The notes below the pieces were generated by a model. That model was not told the origin of the DNA. It saw only the letters and a list, made by a program, of their open reading frames with translations, and ran no database searches. Of a DNA stretch of 64,000 nt, positions 33,034-42,448 are shown piece by piece. This DNA is from CAYVUB01 sp964454675. GTDB lineage: Bacteria; Bacteroidota; Bacteroidia; Flavobacteriales; Flavobacteriaceae. A program made the translations under genes and the position numbers. The stretch spans positions 1 to 64,000 of the forward strand of contig CAYVUB010000009.1 of assembly GCA_964454675.1 (NCBI GenBank). The letters are read 5' to 3'. Numbering within the stretch: the stretch's first letter is position 1; every line of letters starts with the position of its first letter.

Positions 33034-34566
33034 GTGAAACCTGTTTTTCTGTTTTTATTTATTCTTGCAAACCAATGGCATTATGCACAGGAAGGATTAC
33101 CGTTTGGCGTAAATGCCCAATTTTACCTCAAAGGAAACTCGGCACTTATAGGCAATAATATTTTAAGTTCTGACGCAAAAAAACCGTTTAACGAACCCAA
33201 CGTTATCAACGATATTTTAAAACTGCAATATGTAGATGTTGATGACGACCCGAAAACCTTCAGTTCAAGTCAGGCAAACCTGAGTATCAATAAAACCGGA
33301 AAACATATAAAATATGCGGTTTTGTACTGGAGTGCCGTTTACAAATATGACAAAGGCATACGCAAAGAAATCAATGAGCAACTGGTATATCGGGGTAATG
33401 ACAAACGCTCTGAAGATGTCAATAATATCCTGTTCAAGCTGCCACAAGGCAATTATCTGCCCATAAACGGCACCATTGTTTTTGACAGTTACCAAACCAA
33501 GCTCTTTGAAGACAGCAAACCTTATGTGTGCTATGCCGATGTTACACGGCATTTGCAAAACGCCGGTACTGTTGACGGCACTTACACCGTTGCCAACATA
33601 AAAGCCACCGAAGGTTTTGTTTCGGGCGGTGCTGCCGGCGGCTGGCTGCTGTATGTGGTTTATGAAGATGATGATGTACTGCCAAAATATTTTACAACCT
33701 ATAATGGTTTTGTTGAAGTCGATAAAAAACCCGTAGATATTCTGTTTAAAGATTTTAAAACCAATGAAGTTGGCACAATAGAAACATCGCTGCTTCTTGC
33801 AGCTCTTGAAGGCGACCAGCAGTTTAAGTCTGATAATTGCGCTGTTTTTAATACCAAAACCAATACGTTCCAATCGCTGGTAACAAAGCATCGTCCGGAA
33901 AAGAATTTTTTCAATAGTACGATTACTGTTAATGACGATATGTTTATGGACAGAAACCCAAACAGCACCAATACGCTGGGTTTTGATTTGCTGAAAGTAA
34001 ACATTCCTAACAAAGACAACGCCATTATTTCCAATAACAGTTTTGAAACCACCATCAGATTTACTACCAAAGCCGACCGTTTTTACCTGTTTTTTGTAGC
34101 TTTTGAAACAGAAATCAGCCCAATATATTTAGAAGGAAAAACAGATGTAGAATCTATTTTAGTACTTGAAGAAACAGATACCGTTGATGAAACAATCCAA
34201 ACACCGGAACCGGAAAATACTGCTATAACCAAAGTAAAAGCTGAAGAAACAGTTGTAAAACCTAAAACAAAACCCAAAAGCAGTTTAGAAAAAATTGTGG
34301 GTTTAAAATCCATTTCAATCCCAAACATTTCAAAAGGTTATTATTTGGTTACCAACGTGTATTCGGTAGAGGAAAATGCCAAAAAATGGATGGCTTTTTT
34401 AAAAGAAAAAGGGCACAATCCGCAGTCTTATACCAACCCTAAAAACGGCTGGCATTACATCTACTTAAAAAACGATGAAGACCCAACGGCTATTATTGCC
34501 AAACGTAAAGAGTTGTCAAAACTGGATTATTTTAAAGACATTTGGATCTTGAAAATCAATTTTTAA
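33034..34566 (+). CDS. Exported protein with C-terminal SPOR domain
   Basis: A 510-aa protein. I choose the GTG at 33034 because it begins a standard signal peptide (MKPVFLFLFILANQWHYAQ); the upstream in-frame TTG at 32992 would add 14 residues. The body, residues about 20-370, is beta-rich (INKTGKHIKYAVLYWSAVY, SGGAAGGWLLYVVYED) and resembles the DUF3344-like region of some gliding or surface proteins, without a firm family. A Glu/Thr/Lys linker leads to a C-terminal SPOR domain (KGYYLVTNVYSVEENAKKWM to YFKDIWILKINF, about 430-510). SPOR domains bind denuded peptidoglycan glycan, so the protein is likely periplasmic and linked to the cell wall. It converges on dprA with almost no gap. Confidence 0.75.
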   Translation: MKPVFLFLFILANQWHYAQEGLPFGVNAQFYLKGNSALIGNNILSSDAKKPFNEPNVINDILKLQYVDVDDDPKTFSSSQANLSINKTGKHIKYAVLYWSAVYKYDKGIRKEINEQLVYRGNDKRSEDVNNILFKLPQGNYLPINGTIVFDSYQTKLFEDSKPYVCYADVTRHLQNAGTVDGTYTVANIKATEGFVSGGAAGGWLLYVVYEDDDVLPKYFTTYNGFVEVDKKPVDILFKDFKTNEVGTIETSLLLAALEGDQQFKSDNCAVFNTKTNTFQSLVTKHRPEKNFFNSTITVNDDMFMDRNPNSTNTLGFDLLKVNIPNKDNAIISNNSFETTIRFTTKADRFYLFFVAFETEISPIYLEGKTDVESILVLEETDTVDETIQTPEPENTAITKVKAEETVVKPKTKPKSSLEKIVGLKSISIPNISKGYYLVTNVYSVEENAKKWMAFLKEKGHNPQSYTNPKNGWHYIYLKNDEDPTAIIAKRKELSKLDYFKDIWILKINF

Positions 34567-34568
34567 CT

Positions 34569-35672
34569 TTATACGAGTTCAAACAATTTTCCGGGTAATG
34601 GTCTTACAACACCTTTCAATTCCATGTTGAGCAGTATTCCTGCAACTTTAAACGTAGGAATATCACACTCAATAGCGATGACATCCAGCAATTGCTTGTC
34701 ATTGGTTTTCAAATAATTAAAAATCACTCTTTCCTGTTCATCCAGCTCTACAAATAATTGCTTTTGCACACTTGGTTTTTTGTCCGGATGCAATTGCCAA
34801 TTAAGTAAATACGGAATATCCATGGGTGTTGATAACAAATGTGCTTTTTGCTGTTTGATAAGATTATTGCAACCGGTACTTTGCAAATCGGTGGTGCGCC
34901 CCGGTACGGCAAAAACTTCCCGGTCATACGAATTTGCAATGTCTGCCGTGACCAGACTTCCGCCTTTTTCGGCAGATTCTATGACTATGGTTGCCTCGCT
35001 CAATCCGGCAATAATGCGGTTGCGTTTTAAAAAATTCTCGCGGTCGGGATTGGACGCACTCCAAAATTCGGTTAAAAATCCGCCATTGTTTTCAACCTCC
35101 GACACATATTTTTTATGAGCTTTGGGATATATCTGGTTGAGTCCGTGCGCCAGGCATCCTATGGTTTGCAACTTATGTTTTAACGCCGCTTTTTGTGCGG
35201 TAATATCTGTGCCATAAGCAAACCCCGAGACAATCACGGGATTAAAAACGGCCAGTTGTTCTACCAGTTGCTCGCAAAAAGCAATGCCCAATGTAGTAAT
35301 TTTGCGTGTGCCGACAATACTTATCATACGCTGTTTATGCGTATTGACATTGCCGGATTGAAACAACACAATCGGGCTGTCAATACAATGTTTGAGTTTT
35401 TCGGGATAATCGGCATCTGTAAAATACAAAGGTGTGATATCGTTGCTTTTTATAAAATTCCATTCGGTTTCGGCAGCTTTGATATGGCTGGGATTGTGTA
35501 TATCGCTTATCACAACAGTCCCGATACCGTCAATTTTGAGCAGATTGTGCTTTTTTTCATCAAAAACCGCTTGGGCAGAACCACAATGCTGAATAAGCTT
35601 TTTGGCTGTAATATCTCCTATTTTAGGCACATTTTGCAATGCTAGAACATATATAAAATCGTTTTCATTCAT
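34569..35672 (-). CDS. dprA: DNA-processing protein DprA
   Basis: A 367-aa protein that loads RecA on incoming single-stranded DNA during natural transformation. An N-terminal helix-hairpin-helix (NVPKIGDITAKKLIQHCG) precedes the Rossmann-like DNA-binding domain, with VGTRKITTLG, VSGFAYGTDITAQKAALK, GCLAHGLNQIYPKAHKKY and VFAVPGRTTDLQSTGCNNLI. A C-terminal winged helix (VIFNYLKTNDKQLLDVIAIE) ends the protein. All blocks are present and length is normal. Its presence suggests competence genes elsewhere in the genome. It is divergent from the HU-CCDC81 protein gene. Confidence 0.94.
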   Translation of the reverse strand: MNENDFIYVLALQNVPKIGDITAKKLIQHCGSAQAVFDEKKHNLLKIDGIGTVVISDIHNPSHIKAAETEWNFIKSNDITPLYFTDADYPEKLKHCIDSPIVLFQSGNVNTHKQRMISIVGTRKITTLGIAFCEQLVEQLAVFNPVIVSGFAYGTDITAQKAALKHKLQTIGCLAHGLNQIYPKAHKKYVSEVENNGGFLTEFWSASNPDRENFLKRNRIIAGLSEATIVIESAEKGGSLVTADIANSYDREVFAVPGRTTDLQSTGCNNLIKQQKAHLLSTPMDIPYLLNWQLHPDKKPSVQKQLFVELDEQERVIFNYLKTNDKQLLDVIAIECDIPTFKVAGILLNMELKGVVRPLPGKLFELV

Positions 35673-35739
35673 TTTAACCTGTTGATTATAACCTCAAAAC
35701 TTTAAAAATACGGAATGTTAATAAATAGTCGTATTTTAA

Positions 35740-35770
35740 TTGGGTTCAAAATCAAAAAAAATTAATTTTG
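35740..35770 (+). promoter_or_regulatory. Promoter of HU-CCDC81/SPOR gene (TTG-N20-TAnnTTTG)
   Basis: A TTG -33 box at 35740-35742, a 20-bp spacer, and TAATTTTG at 35763-35770. The predicted transcription start falls at or next to the ATG at 35776, so the mRNA may be leaderless. Confidence 0.6.
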
Positions 35771-35775
35771 CTTTA

Positions 35776-36714
35776 ATGCAATTAGAAACTTACATAAGCG
35801 ATTTACTTTACCGTTACGACTGCGTGACCATTCCGGAATTTGGGGCTTTTTTGACCAATAAAGTATCGGCAAAAGTACACGAGACCACAAATTCTTTTTA
35901 TCCGCCAAAAAAGGTGCTTTCTTTTAACGAGCAGTTACAGCATAATGACGGGTTGCTTTGCAATTATATAGCCGAAGTTGAAAAAATCCCTTATGAAACG
36001 GCAGTACAAAAAGTGAGCAAACGAGTAAAAGGCATAAAATCTTTTTTGGTAGAAGGCGAAACCCTGCATTTTGACAGTATTGGCGATTTGGTTTTAAATT
36101 CTGAAGGGAACATTGTTTTTGAACCCTCACATCATATCAATTATCTGACAGATGCGTTTGGGTTGTCACAATTTGTTTCGGGCAACATCACACGTGAAGT
36201 TTATAAGGAAACCGTAGAAACTATTGAAACCGTAGTTCCTATTACAATAACTCCTAAAGAGCGTGAAAAACGCCCATATTTAAAATACGCTGCCGTGGCA
36301 TTGATTGCTTTAACACTTGGCGGTTTTACAGCTTCTACGTACTATGTTGACCAGATTGAAACTCATAATAAAATAGCACAGGAAACTGCCAACGAGCAAC
36401 TGGATGCCAAAATACAGGAAGCTACTTTTGTTATAGAAAATCCATTACCGGCTGCAACGCTTACGGTTGATAAACAACAAGGCAATTACCATATTATTGC
36501 AGGTGCTTTCAGAGTTAAGGAAAACGCCGATAAAAAAGTAGAGCAACTTAAAAACTCAGGGTATAATGCCCGTAATATAGGTGCCAACAAATACCAGCTT
36601 CACGAAGTAGTATATGCAAGTTATCAAACATCAACCGAGGCTTTTGAGGCACTACGCAACATACGAAAAACCGACAATGCCAATGCATGGCTGCTGGTAA
36701 AAGAAGTTGAGTAA
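35776..36714 (+). CDS. HU-CCDC81 and SPOR domain protein
   Basis: A 312-aa protein. The ATG at 35776 (MQLETYISDLLYRYDCVTIP) is the family's start; the TTG at 35740 is part of the promoter. Residues 1-135 hold two HU/CCDC81-like domains (IPEFGAFLTNKVSAKVH; GETLHFDSIGDLVLNSEGNI). A transmembrane helix follows at about 176-194 (YAAVALIALTLGGFTASTYY). The periplasmic tail ends in a SPOR domain (NYHIIAGAFRVKENADKKVE, about 235-312), which binds septal peptidoglycan. The cytosolic HU-like part may touch DNA or protein filaments, so the protein could link the nucleoid or cytoskeleton to the cell wall. This architecture is characteristic of Bacteroidota. Confidence 0.88.
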   Translation: MQLETYISDLLYRYDCVTIPEFGAFLTNKVSAKVHETTNSFYPPKKVLSFNEQLQHNDGLLCNYIAEVEKIPYETAVQKVSKRVKGIKSFLVEGETLHFDSIGDLVLNSEGNIVFEPSHHINYLTDAFGLSQFVSGNITREVYKETVETIETVVPITITPKEREKRPYLKYAAVALIALTLGGFTASTYYVDQIETHNKIAQETANEQLDAKIQEATFVIENPLPAATLTVDKQQGNYHIIAGAFRVKENADKKVEQLKNSGYNARNIGANKYQLHEVVYASYQTSTEAFEALRNIRKTDNANAWLLVKEVE

Positions 36715-36734
36715 AACTTTATCTCTTGTTATAC

Positions 36735-36775
36735 AACAAAAAAATCTTCAACGTACTGTTGAAGATTTTTTTGTT
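36735..36775. terminator. Bidirectional terminator
   Basis: A perfect 18-bp stem (AACAAAAAAATCTTCAAC with its complement) and a 5-nt loop GTACT between convergent genes. Confidence 0.88.
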
Positions 36776-36809
36776 ATGAGTTATTTGTATGTGCTTTACA
36801 GAAAAAGTA

Positions 36810-37088
36810 TTAGCAAACTTTTACAGATTTAACTTTAATTTGAAGACTTTTTTTGTAAGCATTAATACTTATTATATCGTTGCTTTTTTTATGGTTCAAA
36901 TTCATTACCTGAACTTTTGCCTCAAAACTTAATGTCTCAGACGCTTTAACTTCTTTAGTCTCTTTAGACTCTGTAGAAGTTTCTACAGTTGTTTTTGTAT
37001 CTTCGTTAGCTGTAGCAGATGTTTTATCTTGACCAAACATTACTGTTGGCAGGGCTACTAATAGTATTAAGATTACAACTTTTTTCAT
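36810..37088 (-). CDS. Small secreted hypothetical protein
   Basis: A 92-aa protein with a clear signal peptide (MKKVVILILLVALPTVMFGQ). The mature first half is low-complexity and rich in Thr, Glu, Ser and Lys (TKTTVETSTESKETKEVKA); the C-terminal half is basic (NLNHKKSNDIISINAYKKSL) and ends in Cys. It is probably periplasmic. No family recognised. Confidence 0.65.
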   Translation of the reverse strand: MKKVVILILLVALPTVMFGQDKTSATANEDTKTTVETSTESKETKEVKASETLSFEAKVQVMNLNHKKSNDIISINAYKKSLQIKVKSVKVC

Positions 37089-37228
37089 GACTAAAACGTG
37101 TTTTGGTTTTTAATTACATGTCAAAGAAACAATACAATTTGAGCGAAAAATAATATTTTAGATAAATAACATCGATAAACGGATAAGATGAATTCTTACA
37201 CAAAAAACATCGGTGAAATACACAAAAC

Positions 37229-37241
37229 GGGCTTTCAGCCC
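37229..37241. repeat. Palindrome GGGCTTTCAGCCC (CTGAAAG family)
   Basis: A perfect 4-bp-stem palindrome with core CTGAAAG on the minus strand, in the upstream region of the ALDH3 gene. It belongs with the three related palindromes at 42711-42854. Confidence 0.5.
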
Positions 37242-37261
37242 AATAAATACGTTATCAGCTA

Positions 37262-38674
37262 ATGGAACACACAAAGAATAATCGGTTGCCTGAACTATTT
37301 TATCGACAAAATGCAAACCGGTTTAATATTGGGAATACAAACTATAAAGAACGCATCAAAAAATTGGATATTTTAAAGAAGGCTTTAGAGATAACTTATA
37401 GAGATGCCATCAAAGAAGCTTTGTATGCCGACTTCAAAAAACCAAGTATTGAAACCGATGTTACCGAGATTTATCCTGTTGTGAGTGAAATCAAATTTGC
37501 AAAGCGTCATTTAAAACAATGGCTTTCCAACCAGAAGGTAGAAACGCCAATGGCACTATTGGGCAGTTCATCTTATATAAAATATGAACCCAAAGGTGTG
37601 TGCTTGATTATTTCTCCTTGGAATTTTCCCGTTAACCTGACTTTTGGTCCTTTGGTTTCTGCCATTGCCGCCGGAAACACCGTTATCATCAAGCCTTCTG
37701 AAATGACACCAAACATTTCAAAAGTGATGGCTGCTATTATAAAAGATGTCTTTGATGAAAATGAAGTGGCTTTGGTTGAAGGCGATGCCGGCACGTCTCA
37801 AGAATTATTGAAACTGCCGTTTAACCATATTTTCTTTACGGGTTCACCAAATGTTGGCAAATTGGTAATGAAAGCCGCATCGGAACATTTAACGTCTGTG
37901 ACTCTGGAATTAGGCGGAAAATCGCCAACCATCATAGATGAAACTGCCAATTTAAAATCGGCCGCAAAAAAAATTGCGTGGGGAAAATTCATCAATTGCG
38001 GCCAGGTGTGTATTGCTCCCGATTATGTGCTTATTCACGAATCGGTCAAAGCAGCATTTTTAAAAGAAGTAAAACTTCAGTTGGAAATCTTTTATAATAC
38101 GAATGCAGAAACGTCTGAATCGTATGGTCGAATTGTCAACCAAAAACATTTCAACAGACTCGTCAATCATTTGACAGATGCCAAATCAAAAAATGCTGCG
38201 ATTGAAATAGGCGGCAATTATTCTGAAACGGATAATTATATAGAACCAACCGTTATCAGCAATCTTTCTGAAGAGACAACATTGATGCAAGAAGAAATTT
38301 TCGGGCCTGTTCTTCCTATTAAAACCTACGCAACTATTGATGAAGCTATTCAATACATCAACAGCAAAGAGAAACCGCTGGCTCTGTACATCTTCAGCAG
38401 TTCAAAAAAACAAATCAAACATATTATCAATAATACCCGAGCAGGAAGCACGTGTATCAATAATAATGTATTGCAATATTCCAACCATCATTTGCCTTTT
38501 GGCGGGAGCAATAACAGCGGTATTGGAAAATCACATGGTTTTTTCGGGTTTGAGGAGTTTTCAAACAAGCGTTCCGTATTAAAACAAAACTTTAAAGGTT
38601 CGATAGAATTGTTATTTCCGCCTTATAATAGCTTTAAAAAGAAACTGGCTGATTTGACGGTTAAATGGTTTTAA
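37262..38674 (+). CDS. ALDH3-type aldehyde dehydrogenase
   Basis: A 470-aa NAD(P)-dependent aldehyde dehydrogenase, of the length and pattern of the class 3/fatty-aldehyde group. Key residues are the general base Glu216 in LELGGKSP, the nucleophile Cys250 in CGQVCIAPDYVL, the Asn in SPWNFPVNLTFGP, and the cofactor segment FFTGSPNVGKLVM. A C-terminal HLPFGGSNNSGIGKSHG motif is present. The family oxidises medium- or long-chain aldehydes, often in lipid or hydrocarbon metabolism. It is a single gene with no pathway partners, so the physiological substrate is not known. Confidence 0.9.
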   Translation: MEHTKNNRLPELFYRQNANRFNIGNTNYKERIKKLDILKKALEITYRDAIKEALYADFKKPSIETDVTEIYPVVSEIKFAKRHLKQWLSNQKVETPMALLGSSSYIKYEPKGVCLIISPWNFPVNLTFGPLVSAIAAGNTVIIKPSEMTPNISKVMAAIIKDVFDENEVALVEGDAGTSQELLKLPFNHIFFTGSPNVGKLVMKAASEHLTSVTLELGGKSPTIIDETANLKSAAKKIAWGKFINCGQVCIAPDYVLIHESVKAAFLKEVKLQLEIFYNTNAETSESYGRIVNQKHFNRLVNHLTDAKSKNAAIEIGGNYSETDNYIEPTVISNLSEETTLMQEEIFGPVLPIKTYATIDEAIQYINSKEKPLALYIFSSSKKQIKHIINNTRAGSTCINNNVLQYSNHHLPFGGSNNSGIGKSHGFFGFEEFSNKRSVLKQNFKGSIELLFPPYNSFKKKLADLTVKWF

Positions 38675-38707
38675 AAAAGGCTTACCAAAAATTGATAAGC
38701 CCGTTTT
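38675..38707. terminator. Terminator between convergent ALDH3 and nrdA genes
   Basis: GGCTTA at 38679-38684 pairs with TAAGCC at 38697-38702, with an A-run before and a T-rich tail after. The stem is short. Confidence 0.6.
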
Positions 38708-38726
38708 ACATTAGTAACACTTATAA

Positions 38727-41198
38727 TTATGATCCGCACATCAGGCAATCATCACCACCTGCGGCATCTTTTGATTGCGCAATCAATTCGCGCATTTCTT
38801 CGGGTGTCATAGGTTTGATATCTGTGGTTTCCTGTGCAAACTTAACGGCTGCTTTTGCTGCCTGTTGCTTTTGCTGTGCTATAAGGTTTTCATCAATTTC
38901 TATGACTTCGGGTAATGGTGCCGCCGTTTTTGCTTTGTCTAAAGTAAACTTGATAGCATCAACAGCACTTTTGGTACGCAGGTAATACATCCCTGTTTTT
39001 AAGCCGCTTTTCCAAGCATAGAAGTGCATTGATGTTAATTTTGCCATTGTTGCACCTTCCATAAATAAGTTAAGCGATTGCGACTGGTCAATGAAATAGC
39101 CTCTGTGGCGCGACATATCGATAATGTCTTTCATGCTCATTTCCCAAACGGTTTTATATAATTCTTTTAAATCCTGCGGAATAGCGTCAATATTTTGCAC
39201 AGAACCATTAGCTCTCATAATTTCCTGTTTCAGGCTTTCATTCCACAGGCCTAATGCTACAAGATCTTCCAGCAAATGTTTGTTAACAACTATAAACTCG
39301 CCCGATAACACACGACGTGTATAAATATTTGAGGTATATGGCTCAAAGGCTTCGTTATTGCCAAGTATTTGTGAGGTACTTGCGGTAGGCATTGGTGCTA
39401 CTAATAACGAGTTTCTTACACCGTGCTTTAAAACATCTTCTCTTAGTTTTGCCCAATCCCATAAACCGCTCAGCTCATCATCTTTTATACCCCAAAGGTT
39501 GTGCTGAAACTCGCCTTTGCTTATTGGCGAGCCTTGATATGACTGGTATGAACCGTCTTTTTGGGCTTCTTCCATACTTGCAGTGACTGCGGCAAAATAA
39601 AGGGTTTCAAAAATATCCTGATTTAATTTTTTTGCTTCATCGCTTGTAAAAGGCATACGCAGCTTGATAAAGGTATCTGCGAGTCCTTGTACACCCAAAC
39701 CTATCGGCCGGTGGCGTACATTTGAGTTTTCGGCTTCTTTTACGGGATAAAAATTCCTGTCAATAACTCTGTTTAAGTTTTTGGTAACACGTTTTGTAAT
39801 ACGGAACAGCTCTTTGTGGTCAAACTCATTGTCCTTAACAAACATTGGCAGCGCTATGGATGCTAAATTACAAACAGCTATTTCGTCTGGTGATGTGTAT
39901 TCCAGTATTTCGGTACAGAGGTTTGATGAACGTATGGTTCCCAGATTTTGTTGGTTTGATTTGCGGTTGGCGGCATCTTTATACAGCATGTATGGCGTGC
40001 CGGTTTCAATCTGAGATTCTAATATCTTTTCCCATAATTCGCGTGCTTTGATGGTTTTTCTGCCTTTTCCTTCGGCTTCATACTTTAAATATAAGGCTTC
40101 AAACTCTTCACTGTGAACATCGCATAATCCGGGACATTCATTAGGGCACATAAGCGTCCATAAATCATCGTCCTGTACACGTTTCATGAACAGGTCTGAA
40201 ATCCACATGGCGTAAAACAAATCGCGTGCACGCATTTCTTCTTTACCGTGGTTTTTCTTCAAGTCCAGAAACTCAAAAATATCGGCGTGCCAGGGCTCAA
40301 TATAAATGGCAAAACTTCCTTTACGTTTGCCACCACCTTGGTCAACATAACGTGCTGTATCATTAAATACCTGCAACATTGGCACAATACCGTTTGAAGT
40401 ACCGTTGGTCCCTGCAATGTAACTTCCCGTAGCTCTAATGTTATGAATTGACAACCCGATACCGCCGGCGGATTGTGATATTTTTGCTGTTTGTTTCAGT
40501 GTGTCATAAATACCGTCAATACTGTCGTCTTTCATGGTTAATAAGAAACATGACGACATTTGGGGTTTTGGTGTACCGGCATTAAACAATGTTGGTGTTG
40601 CGTGTGTAAAGTATTTTTTTGACATCAGTTCATAGGTTTCTATGACTGCGTCCATATCGTTTAAATGGATTCCTACGGCAACACGCATTAACATGTGCTG
40701 AGGACGCTCGGCGATTTCTCCGTTTAGTTTTAATAAATAAGAGCGTTCAAGTGTCTTAAACCCGAAGTAATCATAGCCAAAATCACGGTTGTAAATAATG
40801 GTTGAATCCAGTATTTCTTTGTTTGCCATAATAACTTCATAAACATCATCTGCCAGCAATGGTGCATTTTTGCCGGTTCTTGGGTTTACGTAGGTGTAAA
40901 GGTCGTGCATAACCTCGCTAAAAGATTTTTTGGTGTTTTTGTGTAAGTTGGAAACAGAAATTCTGGCTGCCAGCCGCGCATAATCGGGATGTGCCGTGGT
41001 CATGGTTGCAGCAATTTCTGCCGCAAGATTATCGAGCTCACTGGTTGTTACGCCGTCATACAAGCCTTCAATGACTCTCATGGCTACTTTTACGGGATCA
41101 ACAAGTTCGTTTAACCCGTAACACAGCTTTCTTACTCTTGCTGTGATTTTGTCAAACATCATTGGCTCTCTGCGACCGTCTCTTTTTATTACATACAT
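38727..41198 (-). CDS. nrdA: Ribonucleoside-diphosphate reductase, alpha subunit (class Ia)
   Basis: An 823-aa large subunit that reduces ribonucleotides to deoxyribonucleotides. The N-terminal ATP-cone (MYVIKRDGRREPMMFDKITA) binds ATP/dATP for overall activity control. Catalytic elements include PQMSSCFLL (redox Cys), NLCTEI (active-site Cys), PMPTASTSQILGNNEAFEPY and the C-terminal redox pair CLMC in DDCLMCGS. YLRTK near the C-terminus holds the radical-transfer Tyr. It works with NrdB, encoded 270 bp upstream on the same strand, and is probably co-regulated with it. Confidence 0.96.
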   Translation of the reverse strand: MYVIKRDGRREPMMFDKITARVRKLCYGLNELVDPVKVAMRVIEGLYDGVTTSELDNLAAEIAATMTTAHPDYARLAARISVSNLHKNTKKSFSEVMHDLYTYVNPRTGKNAPLLADDVYEVIMANKEILDSTIIYNRDFGYDYFGFKTLERSYLLKLNGEIAERPQHMLMRVAVGIHLNDMDAVIETYELMSKKYFTHATPTLFNAGTPKPQMSSCFLLTMKDDSIDGIYDTLKQTAKISQSAGGIGLSIHNIRATGSYIAGTNGTSNGIVPMLQVFNDTARYVDQGGGKRKGSFAIYIEPWHADIFEFLDLKKNHGKEEMRARDLFYAMWISDLFMKRVQDDDLWTLMCPNECPGLCDVHSEEFEALYLKYEAEGKGRKTIKARELWEKILESQIETGTPYMLYKDAANRKSNQQNLGTIRSSNLCTEILEYTSPDEIAVCNLASIALPMFVKDNEFDHKELFRITKRVTKNLNRVIDRNFYPVKEAENSNVRHRPIGLGVQGLADTFIKLRMPFTSDEAKKLNQDIFETLYFAAVTASMEEAQKDGSYQSYQGSPISKGEFQHNLWGIKDDELSGLWDWAKLREDVLKHGVRNSLLVAPMPTASTSQILGNNEAFEPYTSNIYTRRVLSGEFIVVNKHLLEDLVALGLWNESLKQEIMRANGSVQNIDAIPQDLKELYKTVWEMSMKDIIDMSRHRGYFIDQSQSLNLFMEGATMAKLTSMHFYAWKSGLKTGMYYLRTKSAVDAIKFTLDKAKTAAPLPEVIEIDENLIAQQKQQAAKAAVKFAQETTDIKPMTPEEMRELIAQSKDAAGGDDCLMCGS

Positions 41199-41467
41199 AA
41201 TCTTACACGTTTTTTAAAAAATTTTCGGGACACACCTTCCCGGAAAAATCTGGTTAATTAATTATTTTAAGCATTAAACCTTAAAGGTTGGTTGTTGTTT
41301 TTTATGGGTTAAGAGATTAAGCCCTATCCCGCAAATACTTCGGGGTTAGAAAGTAAACTCTTGATTTTTGAATTGTTTTTTGAATTAATTAATTCGGTTG
41401 CCACTTTATATTAAAGTGGTTTATTGTTTGCTCCGATAGTTTGTGTTCCTGCCGGGCGGGCTTTCAA
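41199..41467. other. nrdB-nrdA intergenic region
   Basis: About 270 bp with no gene. It holds a weak hairpin (TTTTCGGGA... TCCCGGAAAA at about 41221-41247) and, just before the nrdB stop, CCTGCCGGGCGGG (about 41451), related to the palindrome inserted in ribF. No clear NrdR box was seen. Confidence 0.4.
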
Positions 41468-42448
41468 TTAAAAATCGGCGTCAAAGTTGAATTTGTCTTT
41501 TTCTTCTTCTTTGTTAAGTACGCCTGCTTTTTGATATTCTGATACGCGTTTTTCAAAGAAATTTGTTTTTCCCTGAAGTGAAATCATGTCCATAAAATCA
41601 AAAGGGTTTGCGGTATTATATACTTTTCCGCAGTTAAGTTCGCTTAAAAGCCTGTCTGTCACAAATTCCAGATATTGTGTCATTAAATTGGCGTTCATGC
41701 CTATTAAACTTACGGGCAGCGACTCTGTGATAAATTCTCTTTCAATATCAAGTGCGTTAACAATAATTTCTTTTATGCGTTCTTTAGGTACTTTGTTTAC
41801 CAAGTGGTTGTTATGCAAATGCACGGCAAAATCGCAATGCACGCCTTCATCACGAGAAATCAACTCATTTGAAAAGGTTAATCCCGGCATTAGACCTCGT
41901 TTTTTTAACCAGAATATTGAACAAAATGCTCCCGAAAAGAAAATGCCTTCTACGGCTGCAAAGGCAATTAAGCGTTCTGCAAAACTTGGTGATTCTATCC
42001 ATTTTAACGCCCAGTCTGCTTTCTTTTTAATCGCCGGAAATGTATCAATGGCGTTAAATAAAAATGCTTTTTCTTTTTCGTCTTTTACATACGTATCTAT
42101 CAATAAAGAGTACGTTTCGCTATGGATGTTTTCCATCATGATTTGAAATCCGTAGAAAAATTTTGCTTCGCTGTATTGCACTTCATTCACGAAGTTTTCT
42201 GCCAGATTTTCATTCACAATACCGTCACTTGCCGCAAAAAATGCCAATATATGCTTGATAAAATAACGCTCGTCATCATTCAATTTATTGTTCCAGTCTG
42301 AAAGGTCTTGATGAAGGTCAATTTCTTCAGCGGTCCAAAAACTTGCTTCAGATTTTTTATACCATTCCCAAATGTCATGATGCTGAATTGGAAAAATAAC
42401 AAATCTTTCTTTATTTTCTTGTAAAATGGGTTCTGTAAACTGAGACAT
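41468..42448 (-). CDS. nrdB: Ribonucleoside-diphosphate reductase, beta subunit
   Basis: A 326-aa small subunit housing the dinuclear metal centre and the tyrosyl radical. Ligand motifs are visible: WTAEEIDLHQDLSDW (Asp/Glu), ENIHSETYSLLID (Glu and His), and SRDEGVHCDFAVHLH (Glu-x-x-His). It supplies the radical to NrdA; the C-terminal tail that docks NrdA ends DKFNFDADF. It precedes nrdA in the transcription order. Confidence 0.95.
   Translation of the reverse strand: MSQFTEPILQENKERFVIFPIQHHDIWEWYKKSEASFWTAEEIDLHQDLSDWNNKLNDDERYFIKHILAFFAASDGIVNENLAENFVNEVQYSEAKFFYGFQIMMENIHSETYSLLIDTYVKDEKEKAFLFNAIDTFPAIKKKADWALKWIESPSFAERLIAFAAVEGIFFSGAFCSIFWLKKRGLMPGLTFSNELISRDEGVHCDFAVHLHNNHLVNKVPKERIKEIIVNALDIEREFITESLPVSLIGMNANLMTQYLEFVTDRLLSELNCGKVYNTANPFDFMDMISLQGKTNFFEKRVSEYQKAGVLNKEEEKDKFNFDADF

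Noticed and set aside
33265..33891. 208-codon open frame on the minus strand inside the SPOR-protein gene
   Set aside because: It lies wholly opposite a gene with a signal peptide and SPOR domain, and the translation has no recognisable domain; it is a mirror of codon use in the real gene.
41586..42146. 186-codon plus-strand frame opposite nrdB
   Set aside because: It is antisense to conserved metal-ligand regions of nrdB, with no start signals or domain.
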